A stretch of 64,000 bases of DNA from Parolsenella catena. GTDB taxonomy: Bacteria; Actinomycetota; Coriobacteriia; Coriobacteriales; Atopobiaceae. Of this stretch, positions 47,101 through 55,521 are shown piece by piece. The position numbers and the translations under genes are program-made. The first letter of the stretch is position 1; the number at the start of each line of letters is the position of its first letter. The notes beneath the pieces were generated by a model. It had not been told where the DNA came from and searched no databases. It worked only from the letters and a program-made list of their open reading frames with translations. Location of the stretch: the NCBI RefSeq assembly GCF_003966955.1, contig NZ_AP019367.1, forward strand, positions 1,116,001-1,180,000. The letters are read 5' to 3'.

Positions 47101-48822
47101 GCAGTCCTCGAGCAGGTTGCCGTGGTTGCCGAGGTAGAGCACCGAGCTCGTGACGAGGCTCTCGCGCAGTGCGTCGATGGGCGGGTTCGTCACCTGGGCG
47201 AACAGCTGGTGGAAGTAGTCAAAGAAGCTGCGCGTCTTCTTGGAGAGCACGGCAAGCGGCGCGTCGACGCCCATGGAGGCCAGCGGCACCTTCGCCGAGG
47301 CGGCCATGGGGCGCACGGCCTCGTCAACGTCATCGTAGTGGTAGCCGTGGCGGGCGAGGCGCTGCGTGAGCGAGAGCCCCTCGTCGGGCTCGGCAGGCAG
47401 CTCGGAGGCCTCGGGCTCGCGCAGGTCGCGGATGTCGAGCGTCTCGTCGCCGAGCCAGTCGCGGTAGGGCTTCTCGTTGGCGTACTTGTCGCGGATCTCG
47501 TCGTTCCACAGCACGCGGCCCTGCGCGGGGTCCACCTCGAGCATCTCGCCCGGGCCCAGGCAGCCCGTGCGCAGGATGTTCTCGGGCTCCACGTCGATGG
47601 TGCCCACCTCGGAGGACAGGATGAGGCGGTCGTCGCGCGTGACGTAGTAGCGCGCGGGACGCAGGCCGTTGCGGTCGAGCGCCGCCCCCAGGATGCGACC
47701 GTCCGTGAACGCGATGGCGGCCGGACCGTCCCAGGGCTCCATGAGCATGGACTGGTAGGCGTCGTAGGCGCGGCGCTTCCCGGACAGGTTGGGGTTGTGG
47801 TCCCACGGCTCGGGGATCATGAGCGTCACGGCGCGGTCGAGGGGTCGGCCGTTCATCGTGAGGAACTCGAGCACGTTGTCGAGGATGGCGGAGTCGGAGC
47901 CCTCGCGGTTGATGATGGGCAGCACGCGCTCCAGGTCGTGCTGCAGCACGGGGCTGTACAGGTTTGGCTCGCGTGCGCGGATCCAGGACACGTTGCCGCG
48001 CAGGGTGTTGATCTCTCCGTTGTGGATGATGTAGCGGTTGGGATGCGCGCGCTCCCAGGAGGGCGTGGTGTTGGTGGAGTAGCGCGAGTGCACGAGCGCG
48101 AGCGCCGTCTCCACGGCGGCATCGTTGAGGTCAGTGAAGAAGCGGCGCATCTGCGTGGCCACGAGCATGCCCTTGTACACGATGGTGCGCGAGCTCATGG
48201 AGCACACGTAGAAGATCTTGTTCGCGAGCGCCGGGTTCTTGTCCGCGGCGCGCTCGATGGTGCGGCGGCACACGTAGAGCTTGCGCTCGAAGTCCTGGCC
48301 GGCCTCGACGCCCTCGGGACGGCGCAGGAACGCCTGCATGATCGTGGGCATGCAGGCCTTGGCGGTGTCACCCAGGTCATGCGGGTCAACGGGCACGCGG
48401 CGCCAGAACATGAGCGGCACGCCGCACTCGGCGCAGCCCTCCTCGAACACACGGATGGCCGCGGCCACGGCCTCGGGGTCCGCCGCGCCGTCCGTCTCGC
48501 CGGTCTCGTCGCTGTGGGGGAAGAACAGCATGGCCACGCCGTAGTCGCCGGCGTCGGGCAGCAGCTGGCCCTCCTTCTGCGCCTCCTTGCGGAAGAAGCG
48601 GTGCGGGATCTGGAACAACACGCCGGCGCCGTCGCCGGTGTTTCGCTCGAGGCCCTTGCCGCCGCGGTGCTCGAGGTTCACGAGCACGGAGAGCGCGTCG
48701 TCGAGCGTCTGGTGGCTCTTGACGCCCTTGAGCGAGGCGATGGCGCCGATGCCGCACGCGTCATGCTCGTAGCTGGGGCGATACAGGCCTTGCTGGGAGG
48801 CTTTCTGCTGGTGAGACTCCAT
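44176..48822 (-). CDS. gltB: Glutamate synthase large subunit, 1548 aa
   Basis: Converts glutamine and 2-oxoglutarate to two glutamates. The N-terminal glutaminase uses Cys23 after a short propeptide ([17 protein letters not shown]). The central and FMN domains follow ([32 protein letters not shown]), with a 3Fe-4S site in [19 protein letters not shown], and a C-terminal GXGXG beta-helix ([20 protein letters not shown]). ATG 48822 has AAGGACCT upstream; an in-frame earlier Met lacks one. Together with gltD it forms a complete NADPH-type enzyme and the main route of ammonium assimilation. Confidence 0.96.
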   Translation of the reverse strand: [1548 protein letters not shown]

Positions 48823-48997
48823 GGTGAGGTCCTTCTCCGAATGTTCACGATGGCGCCGCCGCACATGGGTGCAGGCAAGCTCTCGCTACTTTAGGAGCCG
48901 GATATGTCACCTCCGTTACGCCAACGCGGGCGCAACACGCATGAAGCAATCTTGTAACAAGGATGGGGCTGACGCGTTGCACGAGACGCACCGACCC

Positions 48998-49342
48998 CTA
49001 GTACGCCTCGATCTGCTTGATCATGACCTCGCGACCGCGCAGCAGATATGTCTGGTCGCTGCCACATGCCGGGCAGATGCGCCCGTGCTCCACGGTGCCG
49101 TAGTCGGTGCCGCACGCCTCGCAGTGCGTCACGGCAGGGATGTCCTCCACCTCAAGCTCGCAGCCCTCCATCATGGGCTCGCGCGCGCAGGCCCACTTCC
49201 AGGCGTCGCCGAGAAGCTCGGGCACCACGCCGGAGACCTCGCCGAGCTGCAGGGTCACGCGCCGCACGGACGTAAGGCCGTTGTCCGTGGCGGCCTTCTT
49301 TGCGTCGTCGATGATGTAGAAGACAATTCCTAGCTCGTGCAC
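48998..49342 (-). CDS. hypA: Hydrogenase nickel incorporation protein HypA, 114 aa
   Basis: Metallochaperone that passes Ni(II) to [NiFe]-hydrogenase precursors, with HypB. I start at GTG 49342 so that the protein begins M-H-E-L-G, because the family needs His2 for nickel; GGAG lies six bases ahead. An ATG four codons upstream would bury that His. The zinc domain shows two CxxC pairs (HCEACGTDYG, ICPACGSD). No hydrogenase structural gene is in the window. Confidence 0.92.
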   Translation of the reverse strand: MHELGIVFYIIDDAKKAATDNGLTSVRRVTLQLGEVSGVVPELLGDAWKWACAREPMMEGCELEVEDIPAVTHCEACGTDYGTVEHGRICPACGSDQTYLLRGREVMIKQIEAY

Positions 49343-49420
49343 GCGTGACTCCATACGTGTGAGGGAGGGACGCGAGCCTGCGCCCCTCCCTTGGCGAATA
49401 TAAGCTGGCCGAGAGGTGCG

Positions 49421-52210
49421 TTACCTCTTGCGGCCGAACATGATCTTGGCCTGGCGCTTCGCCGCGTACTTGAGCAGCGCCGGCACCTTGTTCTCGCTCT
49501 TGACCATCACGGAGCACTCGGGGCGCTCGCGGCGCAGGTGAATGGCGTCGAACGCGCACTTGGTGGTGCACAGGCCGCAGCCGATGCACTTGTTGGGATC
49601 CACGATCGAGGCGCCGCAGCCCAGGCATCGGGCCGTCTCGGCGCGCACCTGCTCCTCGGTGAGGGTCCTCACGTACTCGGAGAACGGGGCGCGTTTCTCG
49701 GCCTCGTGGTCGATCTCGGGCTGCTGGCGGCTGGCGGTGTCATAGGAGCCGAGCTCCGCGTCCGCCTTGTCAAGCTCGCGGTAGCTGCGCTGGTTGCGGC
49801 CGATCGTGAGCGTGCCGCCCTGCACGAAGCGGTGGATGGAGACGGCAGCCTCGTGACCTGCGGCGATGGCATCGATGGCAAACTTGGGGCCGGTGTAGAC
49901 GTCGCCGCCCACGAAGATGTCGGGCTCGGCGGTCTGGTAGGTCTTGGGGTCTGCCACGGCGCCATTGCCGCGTCCCAGCTCCACGGCACTGCCCTCGAGA
50001 AGGCCGCCCCACTCGATGCTCTGGCCGATGGAGAAGACCACCTGGTCCGCCTCGACGTCAATCGTGTCGGCCTCGTCGTACTCGGGCGAGAAGCGACCGT
50101 CCTCGTCGAAGACGCGGGTGCAGCGCTTGAAGCGCACGCCGGCGGCATGGCCGTCGCGCACGAGGACCTCGGCCGGGCCCCAGCCGCACGAGAGGCGCAC
50201 GCCGTCGCTCTCGGCCTCGGCCACCTCCTCGTTGGAGGCCGGCATGATGTCGCGGGTCTCCAGGCACAGCATGTCCACGTTCGCCGCACCCAGACGCGCC
50301 GCCGTGCGTGCCACGTCGATGGCCACGTTGCCGCCGCCCACGACGACGACGCGCCTGCCCACGGCCGGCACCTCAGTACCCGCGAGCTGCGCCTCCGCAA
50401 CGCCGCGCAGGAAGTCGACGGCCACGGAGACGCCCTCGGCATCCTCGCCGGGCACGCCCGCGAGACGGCCGCCCTGGCATCCGATGGCCACGTAGAACGC
50501 CTTGAACCCCTGCTCGCGCAGCTGGGCAAGCGTCACGTCGCGGCCCACCTCCACGCCATAGCGGAACTCGGCGCCCATGGCCTCGATGATGTCCACCTCG
50601 GCCTGGATGACGTCCTTACCAAGCTTGTAGGCGGGGATGCCGTAGGTGAGCATGCCGCCGGGACGCGCGCCTCTCTCGAACACGACGGGCTTGTAGCCAC
50701 GCTCGGCCAGATAGAAGGCGCAGGACAGTCCCGCCGGGCCGGCACCGATGATGGCGATCTTCTCGGTGAAGTCACCCTCGACCTTGGGGCGCACCTGGGA
50801 CGGGATGTAGCGGGTGCTCGCGTCGAGGTCGAGCTGGGCGATGAACTTCTTGACCTCGTCGATGGCGATGGCCTCGTCCACGCGGCCGCGCGTGCAGGCG
50901 TCCTCGCAACGGCGGTTGCAGATGCGACCGCACACGGCCGGCAGCGGGTTCTCGCGCTTGATGAGGGCAAGGGCCTCCTGGTAGCGACCCTGGCTCGCGA
51001 GCTTGAGGTAGCCCTGCACGGCGATGTGGGCCGGGCAGGCAGTCTTGCAGGGGGCCGTGCCGCCCTCGTGGGTCTCGATGCGATTGTCGTTGCGGTAGTT
51101 GGGGCTCCACTTCTCCGGGCCCCACTTCACGGTGTCGGGCAGCTCCTGGCGCGGGTACTCGGGCACCTTGCCGCCCGCCTTCTTGGAGCACAGCTTCTGG
51201 CCGAGTTTGGCGGCGCCGGCCGGGCACACCTCCACGCAGCGTCCGCACGCCACACAGCTCTTGGCGTCAACGTGGGCCACGTAGGCAGAGCGCGAGAGGT
51301 TGGGCGTGTTGAACAGCTGCGAGGTGCGCAGGGCGTAGCACACGTTCACGTTGCAGTTGCAGATGGCGAAGATCTTGTGCTCGCCGTCGATATTGGTGAT
51401 CTGGTGAACGAAGCCGTTGTCCTCGGCGCGCTGGAAGATCTCGAGGGCCTCCTCGCGCGTGATGTAGCGGCCGCGGTTGGTCTCCACGACGTAGTCGGCC
51501 ATGTCGCCCACGGCGATGCACCAGTCGTTGAAGTCATCTCCGCAGCCCTCGCCCATGCGCTGGCGACTCATGCGACAGCTGCAGGCACTCGCGGCGTATT
51601 TGCCGTCGTACTTGTCGAGCCAGTGCTTGATGTGCTCGATGGAGATGGATTGGTTCTCGTGCTCGATGGCGCGCTCGACGGGAATGACGTGCATGCCGAT
51701 GCCCGCGCCTCCGGGCGGCACGAGCGGCGTCGCACGGGAGAGCGGTCCCTTCGAGGCCTGCTCGAAGAACTTGGCGAAGACCGGGTGCTCCTCGAGCTGG
51801 CTCCAGCGCATGTTGAGGAACTCCGCCGATCCCGGCACGAGCATGGGGAGGACCCACTGCTTCTCATGCTGGGGATTCTCCCAGTTGTATTCGAGGAGGC
51901 CCACGTAGGAGACCTCGTCGAGCATGGGTTCGAGCTTCTCCGGCGGGATGCCCGTCGCCTTGACAGCGGCCTCGAGCGTGCAGGGCACGCGGACCTTGAG
52001 CTTGACGAGCATGTCGGCCTGCTCGTCGGTGGCCGCCTCGGCGAAGCTCCAGTACTCGTAGGGCAGGAGCTCGTCCTTGCCGAGGATGCGGTTGGTGCAG
52101 TGCTTGCAGAGGGCCACGATGCTCGGGCGCGGGTTGTCGGGAAGCTCGGGGACGAACTCGGATCCGATGTCAGGCTCGGTGTAGGAAATGCCGGGGCCGT
52201 TAATGATCAT
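49421..52210 (-). CDS. Multidomain Fe-S/FAD NAD(P) oxidoreductase, 929 aa
   Basis: Modules in order: a helical N-terminal region with a Cys cluster (ACSCRMSRQRMGEGC) and ICNCNVNVC; a ferredoxin domain (CVACGRCVEVCPAGAA); a GltD-type cluster domain (GTAPCKTACPAHIAVQGYLK, CGRICNRRCEDACTRG); FAD domain (IAIIGAGPAGLSCAFYLAERGYK); NAD(P) domain (VVVVGGGNVAIDVARTAARLG); C-terminal ferredoxin (CIGCGLCTTKCAFDAIHL). It resembles GltD/NfnB flavoproteins that bind FAD and NADPH and could move electrons between ferredoxin, NAD(P)H and a hydrogenase. Placed between hypB and hypA, it may serve hydrogen metabolism (inference). ATG 52210 has GGAGGA upstream; the GTG two codons earlier is too close to it. Confidence 0.88.
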   Translation of the reverse strand: MIINGPGISYTEPDIGSEFVPELPDNPRPSIVALCKHCTNRILGKDELLPYEYWSFAEAATDEQADMLVKLKVRVPCTLEAAVKATGIPPEKLEPMLDEVSYVGLLEYNWENPQHEKQWVLPMLVPGSAEFLNMRWSQLEEHPVFAKFFEQASKGPLSRATPLVPPGGAGIGMHVIPVERAIEHENQSISIEHIKHWLDKYDGKYAASACSCRMSRQRMGEGCGDDFNDWCIAVGDMADYVVETNRGRYITREEALEIFQRAEDNGFVHQITNIDGEHKIFAICNCNVNVCYALRTSQLFNTPNLSRSAYVAHVDAKSCVACGRCVEVCPAGAAKLGQKLCSKKAGGKVPEYPRQELPDTVKWGPEKWSPNYRNDNRIETHEGGTAPCKTACPAHIAVQGYLKLASQGRYQEALALIKRENPLPAVCGRICNRRCEDACTRGRVDEAIAIDEVKKFIAQLDLDASTRYIPSQVRPKVEGDFTEKIAIIGAGPAGLSCAFYLAERGYKPVVFERGARPGGMLTYGIPAYKLGKDVIQAEVDIIEAMGAEFRYGVEVGRDVTLAQLREQGFKAFYVAIGCQGGRLAGVPGEDAEGVSVAVDFLRGVAEAQLAGTEVPAVGRRVVVVGGGNVAIDVARTAARLGAANVDMLCLETRDIMPASNEEVAEAESDGVRLSCGWGPAEVLVRDGHAAGVRFKRCTRVFDEDGRFSPEYDEADTIDVEADQVVFSIGQSIEWGGLLEGSAVELGRGNGAVADPKTYQTAEPDIFVGGDVYTGPKFAIDAIAAGHEAAVSIHRFVQGGTLTIGRNQRSYRELDKADAELGSYDTASRQQPEIDHEAEKRAPFSEYVRTLTEEQVRAETARCLGCGASIVDPNKCIGCGLCTTKCAFDAIHLRRERPECSVMVKSENKVPALLKYAAKRQAKIMFGRKR

Positions 52211-52298
52211 AGTCACTCCTCCGGGTTGGGGCGTAAGAGGCGGATCTGGGAGACGGACGGACGCGCGCGGGCGTACGGATGCAGGCGCAGGCCCGCCG

Positions 52299-53072
52299 TT
52301 ACTCGCCTGGATAGTGCGGGGCCTCGCTGTTGGCCGGCGTGGCCTTCTCGAACGTGCCGGTCTTCCATGCGGCGACGGCGGCGCGCAGCCATGCCGCCCA
52401 CGCGCCTGTGCCCTCCCCCGTCTTGGCGCTCATCGGGATGACCTTGGCACCCGGGTTTCGCAGGTGCACGTTCTCCTCGCAGCGTGTGAGGTCGAAGTCG
52501 AAGTACGGCGCCACGTCCATCTTGTTGACGAGGACGACGTCGCAGACCTCGAACATCAGCGGATACTTGAGGGGCTTGTCATCACCCTCCGGCACGGAGA
52601 GGATCGCGACGTTCACGCTCGCGCCCGTATCGAACTCCGCCGGACACACGAGGTTGCCGACATTCTCGAGAATCGCGAGGTCAAGGGGAGCCGTGCCCGC
52701 GGCCTCGGCTGCGGCCTCGAGCTCCGCGAGGCCCTGGCGGCACATAGCGGCGTCGAGGTGGCACATGCCACCCGTATGGAGCTGGATCGCCGTGACACCC
52801 GTCGCGGCCATGGCGCGCGCGTCGACGTCTGAGTCGATGTCCGCCTCCATGACGCCGATGGAAAGGTCGCCGGCAAGGGCCTCGATGGTGCGTGCGAGCG
52901 TTGTGGTCTTGCCCGAGCCGGGGCTGCTCATCAAGTTAAGCAGGAAGGTCTTGCGAGCACGGAGCTCGTCGCGGAGAGCGTCCGCCGCGCGGTCGTTGCT
53001 CGCGAACACACTCTGTTTGACCTCGATGACGCGGACTTCACGCTCGTGCGCGTCCTTCTCGGTATCTTCCAT
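52299..53072 (-). CDS. hypB: Hydrogenase nickel incorporation GTPase HypB, 257 aa
   Basis: GTPase that drives nickel insertion. SSPGSGKTTTLARTIEAL is the Walker A, MCHLDAAM supplies the Cys and His of the dimeric metal site, ENVGNLVCPAEFDTG and LVNKMDVAPYFDFD are conserved family elements. There is no His-rich nickel-storage tail. ATG 53072 has GAGGGGAG. It opens a minus-strand group hypB, Fe-S oxidoreductase, hypA, which is followed by gltBD. Confidence 0.94.
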   Translation of the reverse strand: MEDTEKDAHEREVRVIEVKQSVFASNDRAADALRDELRARKTFLLNLMSSPGSGKTTTLARTIEALAGDLSIGVMEADIDSDVDARAMAATGVTAIQLHTGGMCHLDAAMCRQGLAELEAAAEAAGTAPLDLAILENVGNLVCPAEFDTGASVNVAILSVPEGDDKPLKYPLMFEVCDVVLVNKMDVAPYFDFDLTRCEENVHLRNPGAKVIPMSAKTGEGTGAWAAWLRAAVAAWKTGTFEKATPANSEAPHYPGE

Positions 53073-53197
53073 GTCTCTCCCCTCGTAAGCCACGCTCATC
53101 CCCATGGGCATATGCGGGTGATTTACATAATCTAATTGAGTGTACAGGGGCAGGCGACTCACGCCCGCAGGCAATCGCCAGACGGCAGAGACATAAA

Positions 53198-53232
53198 TTG
53201 CCCGCCCCGCGCACGCGCGAGGCGGGCAACAT
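53198..53232 (-). terminator. Terminator downstream of the lipoprotein gene
   Basis: TTGCCCGCC and GGCGGGCAA arms enclose a CGCG-rich loop and are followed by TTTATG on the minus strand. It lies about 30 bases past the lipoprotein stop and about 125 bases ahead of the hypB start. Confidence 0.65.
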
Positions 53233-53260
53233 GTCACATAGCTTGGACAATCAATACAGG

Positions 53261-53794
53261 CTAGCTTTCGAAAACCGTAAGCTCCGAGCCATCCTCCTCC
53301 TTAATCACTAAGGTGCTAAGGACCTTCGTAACAGTAGAGTCATCTTTGCCATTAAACGTTGTCGTAAACACACAGTAATACGAATTGTCTTCAAAGACGG
53401 AGGCCAAGATGCCAGAACCAGTCTTGTCTTTCGTTGTACATTGATAGACCTTAAGACCATTCTGGTTATCGGTCTCCTCGAGCTCACCGACCGTGGCGTC
53501 CGAATTTGAAGAGACACCCGAATAAATAGCCCGGGCAACCAATTCACTATCCAAGTTGGCCGAGAATGTGGTTTTGCCGACAGCCATTATTATTCCATCG
53601 TCAGAACCCCACGTCACGGAGTTGTTACCGTTATCCACCTGCATCTTCCATCCGTCTGGATGCTTGATAGCGAAATCTAGAGCCTCTTCTTTTGTCCAAT
53701 TCGCAGTCTCATCAACGCTCCCACAACCGTCCAGCAAGATTGTTGCAGCAGCAATAGATACAGACGCGAGAAAATCTTTTCGAGAAAGTTACAT
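53261..53794 (-). CDS. Lipoprotein-like gene with a stop at codon 2 (ATG TAA)
   Basis: A lipoprotein signal peptide is readable as LSRKDFLASVSIAAATILLDGC, with the lipobox Cys and a 150-residue mature part (GSVDETANWTKEEALDFAIKH..., ending LTVFES). The only ATG with a ribosome site (GAGAGACGAG, minus strand) is at 53794, and the next codon is TAA (53791-53789). The third codon and all later ones continue the protein. A single base change of Gln or Lys codon to TAA would explain it, so I regard the gene as disrupted, or the sequence as in error. TTG at 53737 would make a 158-aa protein without its signal. Family unknown; more A/T-rich than the neighbours, and co-directional 15 bases after the Ltp gene. 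Confidence 0.55.
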
Positions 53795-53808
53795 ATCTCG
53801 TCTCTCTT

Positions 53809-54828
53809 CTACAAACCAGCAGCGCTCACACCATGCTCAGCCTGCTCAGTCGTAAAGCCTTCGTACTCGAGCTGATCGACAAGACCCGAGTGAGAGAATC
53901 CCATGAGACTCAGATAACTTTGGGCTTTCCTCTCAGCCTGAACGTTCCAGTCTGCCCCGCAGTTATCCGCTGCAAACGTGGCGTCATCAGTCGAGTAGCC
54001 CTCGTATTCGAGCTGCTCAACAAGGCCCCTGTGTGAGAAAGCCATCGTATTGAGATAACTCTGAGCCTTTCGAAGGGCGTTCCTCTGCGAGGTGGTCGCC
54101 TCAAGCCTGTACGTCTCCGTGTCGATTACAGCTCCACACACTGTGCATGAGCGGGTTCTTACTCCCGCCGTTATCGAACCGTCCGAAGAGACCGTTGAAG
54201 GAGTTGTTATCTCCCAATCGCCGGGAGTGTGATCAAGCTTGGGAAGTGACTTCGTCTGCTTCTCGCCACATCGAGTGCAAACGCCTTCACTGATTCCAGT
54301 TGAGCTACAAGTCGCCTCTTTTACGATTGTCCATTCGCCGACCTCATGGCCGAGCGCGCTGCCCACTGTTTCGCCACAGCGCTTGCACGTCTTGGGCTCA
54401 GTACAAGTTGCCTCAGCATAGTCGTGGCCGAGAGGCTCGCCCTCGGTCTCCTTGCATTTCTTACACGTCTTAGGTTCAGTGCACGTCGCCTCTTGCCAGT
54501 CATGACGACAAGGAAGTAGAGAAATACCTATGAGAAGCACAATTACGGCAGCAATAACACCTCCGATTATCTTAGCTTTCTTATCAATTGGCTTCTCGTC
54601 AGAATCGGAAGATTCCGTTTCATCCGAGACCTGTTCCTCAGCTGACGTAGCATCTTCAGGCTTCTCATTGGATTCTATTTCTGGAACATCGTTAGCATTG
54701 CCATCAGATTCAGACGAATCCGTTGACTCGGATTCAGAGGTGGCTAATTCGGCCTTAGCCTCACTGGGCTCCGAGTCGTGTCCATCTTCAAGAGTCTTAT
54801 CAATCTCGTCGTCAGTTCCGCTACTCAT
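53809..54828 (-). CDS. Membrane-anchored Ltp-domain protein with Cys repeats, 339 aa
   Basis: Residues 1-85 are acidic and Ser/Glu-rich (disordered). Residues 87-105 are one transmembrane helix (IIGGVIAAVIVLLIGISLL) and no lipobox. Residues 107-240 hold four Cys-rich repeats (HDWQEATCTEPKTCKKCKETEG; HDYAEATCTEPKTCKRCGE; VCTRCGEKQ; SCTVCG) like those of Gram-positive surface proteins. Residues 250-339 are two Ltp repeats (ALRKAQSYLNTMAFSHRGLV and RKAQSYLSLMGFSHSGLV), the fold of the phage superinfection-exclusion lipoprotein Ltp, which blocks phage DNA entry. The role here is therefore a phage-defence candidate (inference). A/T-rich compared with neighbours; ATG has GGAGGGG. Confidence 0.8.
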   Translation of the reverse strand: MSSGTDDEIDKTLEDGHDSEPSEAKAELATSESESTDSSESDGNANDVPEIESNEKPEDATSAEEQVSDETESSDSDEKPIDKKAKIIGGVIAAVIVLLIGISLLPCRHDWQEATCTEPKTCKKCKETEGEPLGHDYAEATCTEPKTCKRCGETVGSALGHEVGEWTIVKEATCSSTGISEGVCTRCGEKQTKSLPKLDHTPGDWEITTPSTVSSDGSITAGVRTRSCTVCGAVIDTETYRLEATTSQRNALRKAQSYLNTMAFSHRGLVEQLEYEGYSTDDATFAADNCGADWNVQAERKAQSYLSLMGFSHSGLVDQLEYEGFTTEQAEHGVSAAGL

Positions 54829-55521
54829 ACAACCCCTCCAGCCATAGGAAATGGAGAACCTTTAGCATCCTTTAAGGTTCGGTAACAAAGAACCTACCCC
54901 CCCCCAGGCCGAATAGGTCAATAGCAGAAGTCCCCTTATTCGACCAACGGGGCAGTTCGTTAATAAGTCCTAAGACGCAAAAGGGCCCATCCCGCGTGAG
55001 AAACGCGGACGAATCCGAATAGCCGACAAAGGGACTGTCCCTTTGCCATGCGGTGCACCACATCGCAGCCGAGTGCTCACGACAGCCGCGCGCACAAACC
55101 TGCACGCATAGGAGCGCTAAGAGCACAGAATGCAGGCTTGGCCCGCGCGACGTAAATCCTTGGCGGCCTTTTGACATAGTTACGGGGCGTGACGGCGTTT
55201 AAGCGCGCGAAAAGCCGCCACGGTTTGCCGGGGCGCTGGCCACACGCCTCAAGCGATGCGCTTAGCGGGTGCATGCGCGCCGAAAAGATGCCGGCATCCG
55301 AGAGGTCGAGAACGCCGTCGCGAAACATCGCGCTTAGCCGCCCTAAGCGTGGCAAATGCCCGCACGCGCCCATCCACACGCGCCCGGCAGCCCGCACACC
55401 CGCATGCACCCGCACACCCACCCGCGCGCCGAGAATGGCGAGCTTGGGACACGTGACCCACCCACGGTCGCGTATCCTAGAAGTACCGGAGATGCATGAG
55501 TCTCGCCATGGGGAGGTGCCG
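54829..55521. other. Long intergenic region with repeats, no gene seen
   Basis: 693 bases between the Ltp gene and the signalling operon. The first part is A/T-rich with a run of nine to ten C (about 54898-54907). Next come a hairpin CCGCG/CGCGG (about 54990-55006) and a REP-like palindrome (55027-55045). The rest to 55440 is G/C-rich with short repeats of GCGCTTAG/CTAAGCG and CGCAC-rich tracts. No frame has codon use, ribosome site and length of a gene. Confidence 0.55.
55027..55045. repeat. REP-like palindrome CAAAGGGACTGTCCCTTTG
   Basis: Perfect seven-base arms around the five-base centre ACTGT. Same family as the copies at 28832 and 63351. Confidence 0.7.

Noticed and set aside
49391-52441. 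A plus-strand open frame of about 1000 codons opposite the Fe-S oxidoreductase
   Set aside because: It is rich in His, Arg, Gly and Val without any domain, has no ribosome site, and mirrors a gene with clear cofactor motifs. The same holds for long plus-strand frames at 1127-3169, 5653-8178 and 44224-48894.
48998-53072. A complete hydrogenase maturation operon
   Set aside because: Only hypA and hypB are present; hypC, hypD, hypE, hypF and structural subunits are missing from the window.
54829-55521. Small minus-strand frames (for example around 54872-55177 and 55249-55461) as genes
   Set aside because: They lack ribosome sites and have skewed Arg/Cys/Ala composition of antisense or random G/C-rich sequence.
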